A stretch of 64,000 nt of DNA from Ancistrus triradiatus (lineage: Eukaryota > Chordata > Actinopteri > Siluriformes > Loricariidae): contig JAJAGP010001686.1 of the NCBI GenBank assembly GCA_025084515.1, positions 104,806 to 168,805 of the forward strand. The letters are read 5' to 3'. A program made the translations under genes and the position numbers. The notes below the pieces were generated by a model. It worked only from the letters and a program-made list of their open reading frames with translations, did no database searches and was not told the DNA's origin. Shown piece after piece: positions 49,501-57,820 of this stretch (its first letter is position 1; every line of letters begins with the position of its first letter).

Positions 49501-51309
49501 ATGTGCTTCAAACATGTGCACCCGCTCTAATGTGTTATAGTTGAAAACGCGAATTTGCATGTCATCCTGTGAGATTAAAGGAAAATAAATATTTTAGAAA
49601 AACAATTGCAATTAAATCTAATGATACTTGAGCTCTTACAAAAAACAATTTTTAAATGCATGCAATAGGGAACAAACAGATTCATTATGAATGATTAAAT
49701 GGATTAAATGGGTATATGTACACGTTCATAGAGATTTGTGGTTTAATCCCTCATTCTGAGTTTATTAAAACAAAAAATATATTATTAATTCAAAGTTTCT
49801 GCTAGCATGCTACTAAGTAGTATACATACTGCTCCCGTTATGACCCAGTTCTTCCTGGCAACAAACTTCGCTGCCCTCACTGGTAGGTCACATACTTCGA
49901 ATGTCTTCACCAATGTCTGTAGTGTGATTATAGAGCATGTCAAGTAATGCATGAGTGACACCAATAAGCAATAATCATTTGGAAAGACAGTTTTAGAATA
50001 AATGTTCGGATTAACAACCTGATGTCTTATGCTTACTTGTGTTTCATGGTTCCAGACACACACACTGCCGTTATACAAACTGGCCAACATCCACGGCTCA
50101 GTGGGGTGAAGGTCCACACTTTTGACACGATCGGATCGAGCCGTGAGTTTGCGCTTTATGTCCAGCCTGAGAGGCTATGGAAAAATATACAAGTAGTCAA
50201 ATCAATATCCAAATTCATATCATGCAGTATACATTTTATTTATTTTTGGTATCCTCATCACTGAATCCACAAACCCATTCAGCCACAGATTTATTCAAGT
50301 TTAATAAGTTATTCTCTGTGGATAGACCAGAGATCACCGCAGAAATAAAGAAGAGGAGGAGACTTAAGCATCGTGTGAGGACAAGACTGTATAAACCATG
50401 CCTTCCATCTGTGATTATGGGGAGCGTGAAATCTACCCCAAATTAGACTGAGGAGTTAACTGTGCTAATCAGGCTACAGAGGGAGTTTTGGATTGCAGCA
50501 TTACGTGCTTCAAAGAGACTTGGCTGAATTAACTCTCTCTGGACTCGCTACTGACTGTGGATGGTTTTAAATGGATACGAGAGCAACAGAGAGCGGTAGG
50601 TGAAGGGATGTGCTGGAGAAGACTTTGTGCAGTGGTCCAAACCTCCCATCATCAATACAAGATGTTGGGGAAAAATTAAGGTAACTCAGGACATAACTGC
50701 TTCTGCAATGTCACAACATTTAGTTCTGTACCCACACAAACGCAGGTAGAACGACATGGGTTCTTTTTTGCTTATGAAACGGTTTTATTTGATCAATAAA
50801 CACATGAAAGAAGTTAAAAATAAAGACATAACATAACTGAGTATAAAGTGACACTTTAGCCACTGAGGTGAACGCAGTTTCGGCACGTCTTATCACTGGG
50901 ATAGCGGCGCCGAGCCTGAGGGTGTGTCTGAAATCACACCCATAGACTAACACAATATAGGTAATATATTAATAATATAATATATTACTCGTATGATCGC
51001 GATCTAATTCGTATTCTTCTTCTTTTGGGTTTATGGTGATTGGCATACTGTATTGGTGCATTATCGCCACCTACTGGACTGGATTACATGCATAGCGGTT
51101 AGACCGTAAAAACGTTTGTAAGAACTTAAATTGTTCCTTCAGGTTAATAATCGGTTCCCTTGAATTGTCTGTTCTGGAGCATAACATGCAGTAGGCTATA
51201 TATGTGTACACAATATATATACTGCTCAAAAAAAAAGAAGGAACACGGAGTTACATTGTGCTGTTTAAGTGTTCCCTTTATTTTTTCAAGCAGTATGTGT
51301 GTGTGTGTG

Positions 51310-51350
<41 letters not shown>

Positions 51351-54300
51351 TATTATATAGCTATATATATATATTAGGGGTGTAACGGTATTCTTTATGA
51401 ACCGTCACGGTTCGGGGGGTCACGGTTTCAGGTTCACGCAATCGCACGCAGAATACACGGTAACATGCGTCTATAAAAACATGCGAAATCAATGAACGTA
51501 GCTAAAGCGGAAACTAACTTTTAATAGTGCTCAATTGTTATTTGCAACGGAGCTAGCCGCTAGGTCCGCCACTGCTAGTGCAGCTCTGAAACATTGATTG
51601 AGCATGGCAACTAAAAACAGATTTGCACCGGTGAGTGGAGGAAACGAGACCCAGGAGTTGGAGGACCCGGCCTGCTTCTTTTAAAATCATCTGTGTGGAA
51701 AGGAAATCTTTGGGTTCCTGTGAAATATAGCAACGCTGGGAGAGCGAGTGGGTTGGACCGGGACGAGGACAGTTTGTCGGCGCTGTGCGACCCGTTGTGG
51801 GGTACGTGTGTGGAAACACCATCTAACATGCTAACGCAATATTCGCCGGCATCATCCAGATGTGCCAATAATCAGAATTGATAAAAAACCTTCAACCCAG
51901 CAACTACTAATCCCCACTGCTTTTTTTTAAGCACCCTCTAAAATCCGAAAATCAGACAGGTCCCCAAAAAAAACTATTACTGAAGCACTTGGCACATTTA
52001 TTTCTGCGGCTATGCTACCTTACTCAGTGGTAGAGACCAAAACCGTGGTTTCAAGCATTTAATAAAAAGTGCTCGAGCCCCGTTACAACATTCCATCCCG
52101 TGTGCACATAAGTCAAAACGGTGGTCCCTAACATTTACAGCCGTACAAAAGCGGTGAGTTGAGCGCGAGTGTCCGATGCGCCGCCCGCTTTGTTGCACTG
52201 ACTGCAGATGCATGGACTCTCGTCTTACAGAAAGTTCATCTCATCAACTCGGACTGGGAAGGAAATAAAAAAAATCCAGTTCTACAACGCGCGCCCTGTG
52301 TATGAACAGCACACTAGCACTCACCTAGCTGACAAAGCTACGAGAAACAGTTGCAAGAGTGGAAAATTAGACACGGTCAAGTTCATCTATGCAGTGACCA
52401 CGGAGGACAATGCAAAGAAAACATTGTCAATGCTGTCGGGTGAAGCAGGGACTGGGACCAACATATTGGATGTTTGCCCACACTTTAATTAGCATCACAG
52501 AAAGCAATGGCAGTCAACCAGGTATCTTGACTTCTGGGGGGAAAATCCGAAAAATTGTTTCGTTTTTCCACCAACCTGTACCGAACCGTGGGGTTTATAC
52601 CGAGGTGCGAACCGAACCATGAATTTTGGTATACCGTTACACCCCGGGGGATATATATTTATATAGATATATCTGAGAGAGATGAGGAGAGAGAGAGAGA
52701 GAGCGAGAGAGAGAGAGAGAGACAGAGAGAGATACACACAAATAGGATAGACATAGGACAGTTAGATTATAGATAGAGATATATTATTAGAATATATGGG
52801 GGAATATAGATATATATATATATATTAATATATATATAGATATATATATATATATATATACATATTATGTGTGGTGTATGTATGTAGGTGTGTGTGTGGA
52901 TTATATATATATATATGTGTGTGTGATGTGGTGTGTAGTGTGTGTGTGTGTGTGTGTGTATATTATATATATATTATATAGATATATATATAAAAAAAAA
53001 ATCACAACACGTTTTGTTGTTTTTTCCCATCAAACTACAGCATAGATACTGGACAGTCGTTAGAAACATTTCCCTGCAAGTTCACAAGTGCCTTGTATAA
53101 TTGTGCATGTGACAAATAAATCTGAATCTGACTATATGCTTAAGGTAGTTTTAATTTTCCTCATCCCTGTATCATTATTGAATTTAATTATATCTACAGT
53201 ACAAAGTTAAATTTCCATACATTCTAATTTTCATATATAACCTTGTATAGATTTTATGTTACATGTGATTTACTTCATTCTGCACAAATACGAATAAATT
53301 GCAGTGTAAAAGATTTTGAGCTCTGTATAAAACTGTATTCTTAATGTAGCCTCCACACTATTCTCTACATTTGTGCATATATTGGAAAGCATTATAAATG
53401 TCCTAGTGTCCTCAGTCTGTGATAGTGTGGAGGGCCATGTCATCCGCTGGTGTTGGTTTTATCAAGTTCAAGTCAATGCAGCCATCTACCAGGAGATTTC
53501 CTTTTCCAGCAGGAGTTAGCACCCGCCCACAGTGCCAAAAGTACCACCAAACAATCTGCTGGCCATGATATTACTGTGCTTGGTTGGTTGTTCAGCTCTC
53601 TGGATCTGAACCCCATAGACAGTCTTTGGGGTATTGTCAAGAGAAAGATAAGAAACAGCAATACAAATGAGCTGAAGGCCACTATCAAAGCACCCTGAGC
53701 TTTACGAACATCTCACAGCAGTGCCACAGGCTGATTGGCTCCATGCCACGCTGCACTGACGCAGTAACTCTTGGTAAACGAGCTCCAACCAAATACAGTG
53801 TACAAATTACAGTACCTGTAAGAAGTTGGACATTTCTGTATTGTACATTCTTTTCTGTCTGATCACATGAAATATTCTAATAATTTTACATACTGGATTT
53901 CTGGATTTTATTGAGCTAGAAGCCATTTTGGTCAAAAGTAAAGCAACAAAACTCTTTAAATACAGTATATCACTTTAAATGTAATGAATATAAAATACAC
54001 TAAATCCCACTTTAGCTCACTTTGACTCACACTGAACATTTAGTATCTGCACTAAATATTGACTGATGCATCTTTAAAAGCAAACAGAAAAGAAAAAGCA
54101 AACAGTGTATCACAGTATTAACAACAAAGAACTTTCCATTTATCTGTTAGTTCAGTATCTTTGTTGGCTGAATAAAGGAAACGTGTCTAAGTGCAGGTAT
54201 TCGCTGTTGAGAAAAGTTACTACTGCAGAAATGTAACAGAGAAAAGGCCTGTTTTAATGACGGATTTATCACTCAATCCAACAAGACATCTGAAACGCTT

Positions 54301-57300
54301 ACGTTAGCCAGCTAGCTAACGGCTATCTAGACATCGTCATCAAAACGTTATTATTAATAATACTATCAATATTATCGAATCTAACATTCAATCAACAACG
54401 CAAATGCGTACAACGACAAACATAGGTGCTGAAACATCGCTGTCTATACATATCATTATTCACAAATAAATATTACAAATGATCCACGTACAGCTACCGT
54501 ATTCCTTTCTCTTCTTCAATAAAGGTTAACAAATGCTTCTTATTTCCTCTTCCGGTCTGACCGTGCACTAACGTCATGAATAGTCTGGCAGTGCATGTGG
54601 GGCTGAGAGTGCATGGCTGCAGCTAGACCCCTCTCTTCAGGTCTGGACTCTGTGGTGGCCAGTCCATGTGTGAAAATGATGTCTCATGCTCCCTGAACCA
54701 CGCTTTCACAATTTGACCCTTCTGAAACAGATGAACATCTTTTCCACGACCACAGGATGTGTCTTTTGACATGGTTGTTTAACAAATAAGAAGCTACTCT
54801 CTGCATCAGTTTGGGTTAAATAACTTATTCCCAGCTGAAACAATCACCAACTTAATTATCCAGTGGGAGGCTATTTTTGTAACTACTTAACTATTGGCTT
54901 AGTTAAATCCAGATGGTGAGCTTTTTTTGGCCGGGCAGTGAATCTTGCTGCTCTTAACTGGAACTGGGATTGAAAACAAAAAAATTCTGCTACCATGTAC
55001 ACTGCTCTAACAATGTTAAGTTCTTTCCACATATTTAGACATTTTTGTCTTTTTTCCCCCAGAAGATTCTGTTATCTGTTAATACATGTTGTTGTTAAAA
55101 GCAATAAAACTTTTATTTAATAAAGACAGGAGTGCAAACAGAGACAGTGCATTTATACCTTAAATATGTTAATTTAAGTTCAGCGATTGTGTCATTTATT
55201 ATTATTAGATTTATCAGTTGCAAAAAAAAGTGATATTGGCATTATATCTCGGCCATCGGTCACCCTGCTTTCTAAATATCTTTTTTCTAAATATATATAT
55301 TTTTTGACAACCCATTTATTTGGTTTTTAACAGTGTTTTTCTTTAAGAAAATAAATACAATTAAACACACAATAGCAAAAGGGTATCTTTGTATTTAATG
55401 AAATTGCTGCTGTGACATTTGGCAACATCAAAAATTATATAAATTAAAGTTGTAAAAACAAAAAAGGAAAGGTTCAGGGTTCATACTTTTAACACTACTT
55501 ATACTTTATAACCTCAGGTCATTTTAGTAATGCCCTTAAATCATTAGGACAATGTTGTGCCTTGAACTTCACAGTGAAAACAAGAAATGTACCGACTACA
55601 ATAATCTTGGCCGATTACGATGTTTTTAAACATATGATCGGATGAAACATTTTGATGGACTTTTTAAATGGAAACTACTTAACTGCCAAAGAAAGATAGC
55701 AAGGGCTGCTGGCTTGTGCTTGGCTCTGTGCTCTCGCTAGCTTTAGTTTTAACCTATTTGCCTAGTTTGTCAGTTTTATCAAATTCCACATATTTAGTAG
55801 GGTGATGCTGGAGATTATTCAGTAACACTGAAAACAACTGAAATATAACACTTCCTCACCATGAACACATCCCGGTTTCATAAAGAAGACGACACTTATC
55901 TGTTAATTTATGTTGTTGTTAAGAGTAATAAAACTTTTATTTAATAAAGACGGTGTGCAAACAGAGCACGCCGTACATCAACTGAATTCTGAATTAAAGT
56001 TAGGGAAAGCAGTGTGCTGTTCATGTATGACTGTGCTTGTGTCGCTGACGCACGCTGCACAAGTTAAATGTGATCAGTACGGAATTGGTAAAATAAGACT
56101 GATTGGCCAATCACAATAAAAGCAGTTGGTTGTTCTTCTAGATTTACAAATTCTGTGCACTTCCATCTTCATATCTGAAGACCATTGTTATTCCTCATTT
56201 CTGTAATTCCTTCCATGTTCTCCGCATCGTGGAAGTCATACAAAATAGCTCCATACAAATGACTCTTTGGCTCGCTCCATGCTCCTGTTTGTAAGTCAAG
56301 TCTACCTTCATGCTGCACACGTGCTGCTGATGTATGACGTAGAACATGCTTCACATAAAGTGAATAGATTGCTCCCATGGATTGGCTTAACTATCCAATA
56401 TCCGTTCCAGCTGATTTTGTTAATATCGGGACCGATATCTGATCCTAATATCGGATCGGTGTATCCCTTCTGAAAACTACAGGAAGGAGATACACTTTGC
56501 AAAGGTATTTATTCTGTGATGTTAAACACTGTACAAAACATTGTAAAGTACTTTAGAAAAGCACAAATTCTGACAAGGCCCACACTAATCACTAAGGTGT
56601 TCTGTCATCTAAAGTTTACCATATTACCCCATACACCATCTTACTTTATCACAAATATACAAGTGTTTGAAATTTTGCAACCTCTTTAAAAATATTCTAT
56701 ATTCCTGCATAATTATGACTTAAATCAAGCGTTACATATCTGTAAGCAGCAAAAGTATGTGAACATTGCATACCATCCATCAAGCTGTACAGAATTTCTC
56801 TGACTCTAGGGGATCATTTTGTGACCTTTTCCAGACAGGTGAGAATCAGCAGTTCTTTTTGAGATTCTCAGAAAGCTTTATGCTGATACACATCCACAGA
56901 CATGCACTTTGAATATCAGACTTAGATCCCTGACCCATAACTACAACAATGTACAACTACAACAACGTTACCCCATATTTTCAAAACACCTGCCACTAAT
57001 TTCACTGGTAATCCTTGAGGTTCACATACTTTCGCCACACAGATGTGGTATTGGATCATTTTCCTCAATAAATACACGAGCAAATCCAATTTATCCAATT
57101 TGTTCAAAGCGGTTCTCTTTACCTACTGAAATTTATGACGATGACGAAATTTATGACGATGTTTTAAGTAACATTTATGCAGAAACGTAGAAAACTCTAA
57201 AAGTTTCACAAACTTTCAAGCATCACTGTAGTTCATGGGTAGCAAACACTCTTTCAAATTAGAACAGCTGCGACTAAACCAACACGTATTCTGAAAAAGC

Positions 57301-57594
57301 TATGCTATCTGTGTATTGCTCGTCCGGGGCGTTTAATGTTGCTGACAAAAATGACTGAACAAGCGGATAAAGGCTAACACTAAGCAAAAATGTTTTCATT
57401 GTTTACATGTAGCGTGCTATTACCGTACTATGTACTATATAAATCAAATGTACACAGTTATGAAGGCCTAGAAACAGAGCAAAACACCCATGCTAAATGC
57501 TAATGCTACATCTATACAATAATGCCCTTGCAATCGAGTACATCTAGTTATTTGCATCATTTCTATATAACCACTGCAGTGTTTTACTCACCAT
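28521..57594 (-). CDS. copb2: Coatomer subunit beta-prime (COPI coat), complete
   Basis: Beta-prime-COP is a subunit of the COPI coat, which carries cargo from Golgi to ER, and its N-terminal WD40 propeller binds dilysine cargo tails. Coding exons in transcript order: 57592-57594 (ATG only), 50037-50174, 49830-49916, 49440-49566, 49191-49339, 47171-47317, 46927-47026, 45084-45226, 44756-44955, 43074-43184, 42353-42441, 41845-41951, 41593-41736, 40497-40627, 40080-40287, 39855-39965, 36184-36398, 34592-34684, 31964-32147, 31311-31385, 28945-29094, 28521-28616. All introns are GT-AG and phases agree, giving 936 codons including stop, slightly longer than the about 906 residues of the human protein. 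Exon 2 begins PLRLDIKRKL; Arg17 and Lys19 (RSDRVKS) correspond to the yeast cargo-binding Arg15/Lys17. Two WD40 propellers (roughly residues 1-600), an alpha-solenoid with RVAHFLEKQ and LARTYLPSQVSR, and a variable linker and acidic tail (ending DDDFLDD) are all visible. Confidence 0.97.
29230..29935 (+). mobile_element. Tc1-like remnant in copb2 intron
   Basis: Decayed N-terminal transposase wording is seen (KVREGSRHWTERSRMVIWM around 29420-29470), followed by GGCACGCACACATGGCGAAC, which is also found at 26168. The end GTGTTATTTTTGTCAATGAATGTATA resembles the sequence at 26330-26350. Confidence 0.5.
29985..30425 (-). mobile_element. Tc1-like remnant, C-terminal transposase
   Basis: End-like CACTGCCTGGCCCAAAAAAA at 29990. 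The minus frame at 30046-30330 reads IVKEWLRKHETSISHMDWPP, then QSPDLNPIENLWDVLEKTL, the last catalytic Glu block of Tc1 transposase. The rest is missing. A related copy lies at 54630-54945. Confidence 0.75.
30590..30760 (-). repeat. Dispersed repeat fragment
   Basis: GGTAGGTTGTACATGTCAAA ... GAACATTGCCCAGAGCATCAC matches, with divergence, the segment at 33715-33790 (GGTAGGTTCTACGTGTCAAA). The source is probably a Tc1-like transposon. Confidence 0.5.
31359..31673. repeat. Duplicated segment, original copy (with part of copb2 exon 20)
   Basis: The segment starts inside copb2 exon 20 (31311-31385), covers its splice acceptor and extends into the preceding intron. It is about 95% identical by eye to 32830-33175. 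The copy at 32830 has about 35 more bases near 33061 (CACAAACGCTGGAGCCG...). Confidence 0.88.
32615..32827 (-). repeat. tRNA-derived SINE
   Basis: Read on the minus strand it begins GGGACTGTGGTAGCCTAGTG (A-box-like) and has GGTTCAAATCCC (B-box), then a conserved tail GTCGCTCTGGATAAGGGCGT...TGCTGTAAATGTAATG. Same family at 47398-47595 and, interrupted, at 60957-61147. The tail resembles those of vertebrate V-SINEs. Confidence 0.85.
32830..33175. repeat. Duplicate of copb2 exon 20 start and upstream intron
   Basis: This copy lies in the intron between exons 18 and 19 and abuts the SINE ending at 32827. It carries the acceptor AG and about 23-27 bases of exon 20 (minus strand CCCAATGAAGAGCGGAATGT, one change), then ends, so there is no donor site. 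Confidence 0.88.
33173..33250. repeat. Two-unit tandem repeat
   Basis: ATTAAAAAGTATTAATTTAA plus TTGGCGCTTTT is followed by a nearly identical second unit (ATTAAAAAATATTAATTTAA plus TTGGGTGCTTTT). Confidence 0.7.
33600..33830. repeat. Dispersed repeat fragment, probably Tc1-derived
   Basis: It shares GGTAGGTTCTACGTGTCAAA and ATGCCAGGACC...TTCACTGAAG-like wording with 30650-30720. No frame. Confidence 0.45.
34020..34378 (-). repeat. Dispersed tRNA-like repeat
   Basis: On the minus strand: GCACGGTGGTGCAGTGGTTA, CTGTTGCCTCACAGCTCTGA, GGTTTGATCC, then GTGTGGAGTTTGCATGTCCT and TGGGTTTCCTCCCTCACTCC. This is a very common teleost interspersed repeat with A/B-box-like blocks. Related pieces: 31540-31620, 33010-33115 and 41290-41545. 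Confidence 0.7.
34811..36076. mobile_element. Non-autonomous hAT remnant, outer
   Basis: The left end AGGGCTGCAGCTATCAGTTA and right end (complement) GGGCTGAAACGATTCCTTAA are the typical imperfect TIRs of a fish hAT family. No transposase frame. Another hAT remnant sits inside it. Confidence 0.6.
35036..35520. mobile_element. Inner hAT remnant
   Basis: Begins AGGGGTGTAGCGATGCACTG and contains GAACCGTGAACTCTGTATCG near 35467. These are the ends of a (C)GTGTAACG-type hAT family. The right TIR is lost. Confidence 0.5.
36900..37640. repeat. Probable non-autonomous DNA transposon
   Basis: The left part holds GATTATCAGGATTGTATCCG and AAGTGTAAATGCATCCGTC; the right part GTGTAAATGCATGTGGCTAC and CCGTGTGTAAACAGGGTCG. 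The shared GTGTAAATGCAT and terminal-type wording suggest a repeat, but I could not fix its ends. Confidence 0.35.
38095..38275. repeat. Dispersed teleost repeat fragment
   Basis: GTTCTTCAGTGGTCAGGACC, CCACAGGAATACCACAGGTC, ATTTGGGTGGTGGACC, GTGTGTTGTGCTGG. The wording is familiar from a dispersed fish repeat; no coding sense. Confidence 0.5.
38272..38900. mobile_element. Possible hAT remnant
   Basis: TGTGCTGGGCAATATGACCT followed by AACGATTAATTGAATATTTT...CGATTACGATTAATG resembles the ends of a fish hAT family. The right boundary is uncertain. Confidence 0.35.
38880..39455 (+). mobile_element. L2/CR1-like LINE, 3' end only
   Basis: The 3' UTR and terminal segment of the same family as 781-2830, in the opposite orientation, ending CTATATAAATAAATCTGACTTTG. 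It includes the shared TTTTTCCTTGCCACTGCC and GCTTTGAGACAACACTCC blocks. Confidence 0.78.
40739..41262. mobile_element. Tc1 family A deletion derivative (MITE-like)
   Basis: Both ends are present (TACAGTGACGCTTGAAATTT and ATTCAAGCACCACTGTA) but the 524-bp copy keeps only the N-terminal transposase start on the minus strand (MARTKEISEDLRERVADAHQ at about 40978-40919). It sits in copb2 intron 13. Confidence 0.85.
41290..41545 (+). repeat. Dispersed tRNA-like repeat
   Basis: GGTGGCACAGAGGATAGTGC, TGTTGCCTCACAGTTCCTGA, GGTTCGATTCC (B-box), TGTGTGGGGTTTGTTCTC. Plus-strand relative of 34020-34378. Confidence 0.7.
43415..43835 (-). mobile_element. Tc1 family A fragment, right part
   Basis: From CCAGCTTGATGAGCATCAAC to the end TTCAAGCACCACTGTA. 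Left end absent. It lies in copb2 intron 9. Confidence 0.82.
44031..44451. mobile_element. Divergent Tc1 family A MITE-like copy
   Basis: Ends ACAGTAGCGCTTGAAAATGT and ACTTTCAAGCACTGGTT are inverted; CATTTCTGCATAAATATG and TTTGTTTAACTGGGTTC are family A landmarks. It holds an (AAATA)n tract near 44300. No transposase. Confidence 0.7.
44957..45000. repeat. Poly-A / (GAAA)n microsatellite
   Basis: A-run followed by AAAGAAAGAAAGAAAG, next to the acceptor of copb2 exon 9, where it forms the polypyrimidine tract on the coding strand. Confidence 0.8.
45362..46700. mobile_element. hAT remnant split by a Penelope-like insertion
   Basis: Left piece 45362-45434 (TTCCGATTTCCGATGTTTTG), right piece from 46059 (CAGCAGTAGCTGTTGGCTTG ... 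GATCGGCCGATCACTGG). The same wording occurs at 55680-56110. The pieces are contiguous when the insert and one target copy are removed. Confidence 0.55.
45435..46058 (+). mobile_element. Penelope-like element, 3' part with GIY-YIG endonuclease
   Basis: The perfect 14-bp target duplication GAATTATAAATGAC (45435-45448 and 46045-46058) bounds a 596-bp insert. The plus frame (45365-45844) carries VYAVKCREDCQKLYIRETKQ, the GIY-YIG nuclease with the usual second G-tyrosine motif appearing as YIRET, then SGHSFKDEDVQILDREERWF with the catalytic-domain Glu region. Family: Penelope-like retroelements, which pair RT with GIY-YIG; only the C-terminal domain is present. Confidence 0.88.
47398..47595 (-). 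repeat. tRNA-derived SINE
   Basis: Same family as 32615-32827: ACTGTGGTAGCCTAGCGG head, GGGTTCAAATCCC box and CGCTCTGGATAAGGGTGTCT tail on the minus strand. Confidence 0.85.
48080..48440 (+). mobile_element. Tc1 fragment, same family as 6339-7600
   Basis: CACAGTGGCCTTCATAATTT, GAAGTTTGGAACAACCAGGA and GGCCACCCCACCAAACTAAG are the complement of the segment at 7120-7200. It keeps the linker after the DNA-binding domain only. Confidence 0.78.
50330..50600 (+). pseudogene. LINE endonuclease fragment
   Basis: The frames give RRRLKHRVRTRLYKPCLPS and then, shifted, LIRLQREFWIAALRASKR, resembling the start of an APE-type endonuclease of fish non-LTR elements. Stops interrupt it. Confidence 0.5.
50598..50685 (+). 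mobile_element. Tc1 C-terminal fragment
   Basis: GGGATGTGCTGGAGAAGACT, TTGTGCAGTGGTCCAAACC and CATCATCAATACAAGATG match the complement of 30150-30210. Confidence 0.7.
51220..51295. mobile_element. 76-bp Tc1 miniature: two ends only
   Basis: TACTGCTCAAAAAAAAAGAA...GGAACAC faces GTGTTCCCTTTATTTTTTCA...AGCAGTA, inverted, with about 22 bases between them, on TA targets. Confidence 0.75.
51376..52645 (+). mobile_element. hAT element keeping a BED finger, no catalytic core
   Basis: Terminal inverted repeats AGGGGTGTAACGGTAT and ATACCGTTACACCCC, with inner TCACGGTTCGG / GAACCGTGGGG. Around 51684-51875 the plus strand in shifting frames encodes a BED zinc finger (SSVWKGNLWVPVKYSN, then cysteine-pair, then THI-like HHPDVP region). 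Around 51930-52030 a linker follows; the RNase-H-like transposase is missing. Confidence 0.78.
52650..52995. repeat. Compound microsatellite
   Basis: Successive (GA)n, (TA)n and (TG)n tracts with interruptions and a terminal A-run. Confidence 0.9.
53000..53110 (+). repeat. Retroelement-like 3' tail
   Basis: TTTCCCTGCAAGTTCAC...GCATGTGACAAATAAATCTGAATCTGA is the kind of tail that ends many fish retroelements. No coding part adjoining. Confidence 0.4.
53405..53930 (+). mobile_element. Tc1 fragment related to family B
   Basis: Plus frames at 53450-53698 give FLFQQELAPAHSAKSTTK, then LDLNPIDSLWGIVKRK. The usual catalytic NPIE Glu is Asp here (NPID), and the earlier catalytic block is lost. It sits in copb2 intron 1. 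Confidence 0.8.
54500..54610. promoter_or_regulatory. Promoter-like block in copb2 intron 1
   Basis: CCTCTTCCGG (ETS-type core TTCCGG) is followed by CTAACGTCATGA (a CRE-like TGACGTT on the minus strand). This is much less repetitive than its flanks. No transcript evidence is available. Confidence 0.25.
54630..54945 (-). mobile_element. Tc1 fragment, same family as 29985-30425
   Basis: CAGGTCTGGACTCTGTGGTG, GTCTCATGCTCCCTGAACCA, TTTTTTTGGCCGGGCAGTG end. The copy is truncated at the left. Confidence 0.75.
55240..56480. mobile_element. Non-autonomous hAT remnant
   Basis: The right end reads CTGATCCTAATATCGGATCG and GTGTATCCCTT, a typical fish hAT terminus; the left part has TACCGACTACAATAATC and GGCCGATTACGATG. 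It shares the TGCTGGCTTGTGCTTGGCTC segment with 46098. Confidence 0.5.
56658..57230. mobile_element. Tc1 family A, decayed MITE-like copy
   Basis: Ends TACAAGTGTTTGAAATTTTG and CTTTCAAGCATCACTGTA. A short tandem (ATTTATGACGATG, twice) lies near 57130-57160. No transposase core. It is the last repeat before copb2 exon 1. Confidence 0.75.
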
Positions 57595-57820
57595 ATTTGC
57601 ACTTGTGATGTTTTGTCTTTACAATCGCAGCGCAGACGCTAATACAGCACTCCACTCACTGAAGCTTACTCTAGTGCAACCAACTCTGACGTGGAACTTC
57701 CTCAAACGTGTAGACAGAACTGATGACGTCCGACCAAAAAGAATTATGGGTAGGGACAATGTGACGTGATCAGAGCGCATAAACGTTCTCCAGTTTCTTC
57801 CGACCAACCGTACTTTAATG
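57595..57820 (-). promoter_or_regulatory. copb2: Probable copb2 promoter and 5' UTR
   Basis: The 226 bases between the copb2 ATG and the hAT insertion are unique and CpG-bearing. Three TGACGT cores occur: TGACGTGG at 57687-57694, TGACGTC at 57724-57730 and TGACGTGA at 57762-57769. TGACGTGG is the published UPRE core bound by XBP1/ATF6, and TGACGTC-type sites are read by CREB-family factors including CREB3L, which control secretory-pathway genes. ATTATGGGTAG at 57744 resembles a THAP11/ZNF143-type submotif. Function is inferred. Confidence 0.55.
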
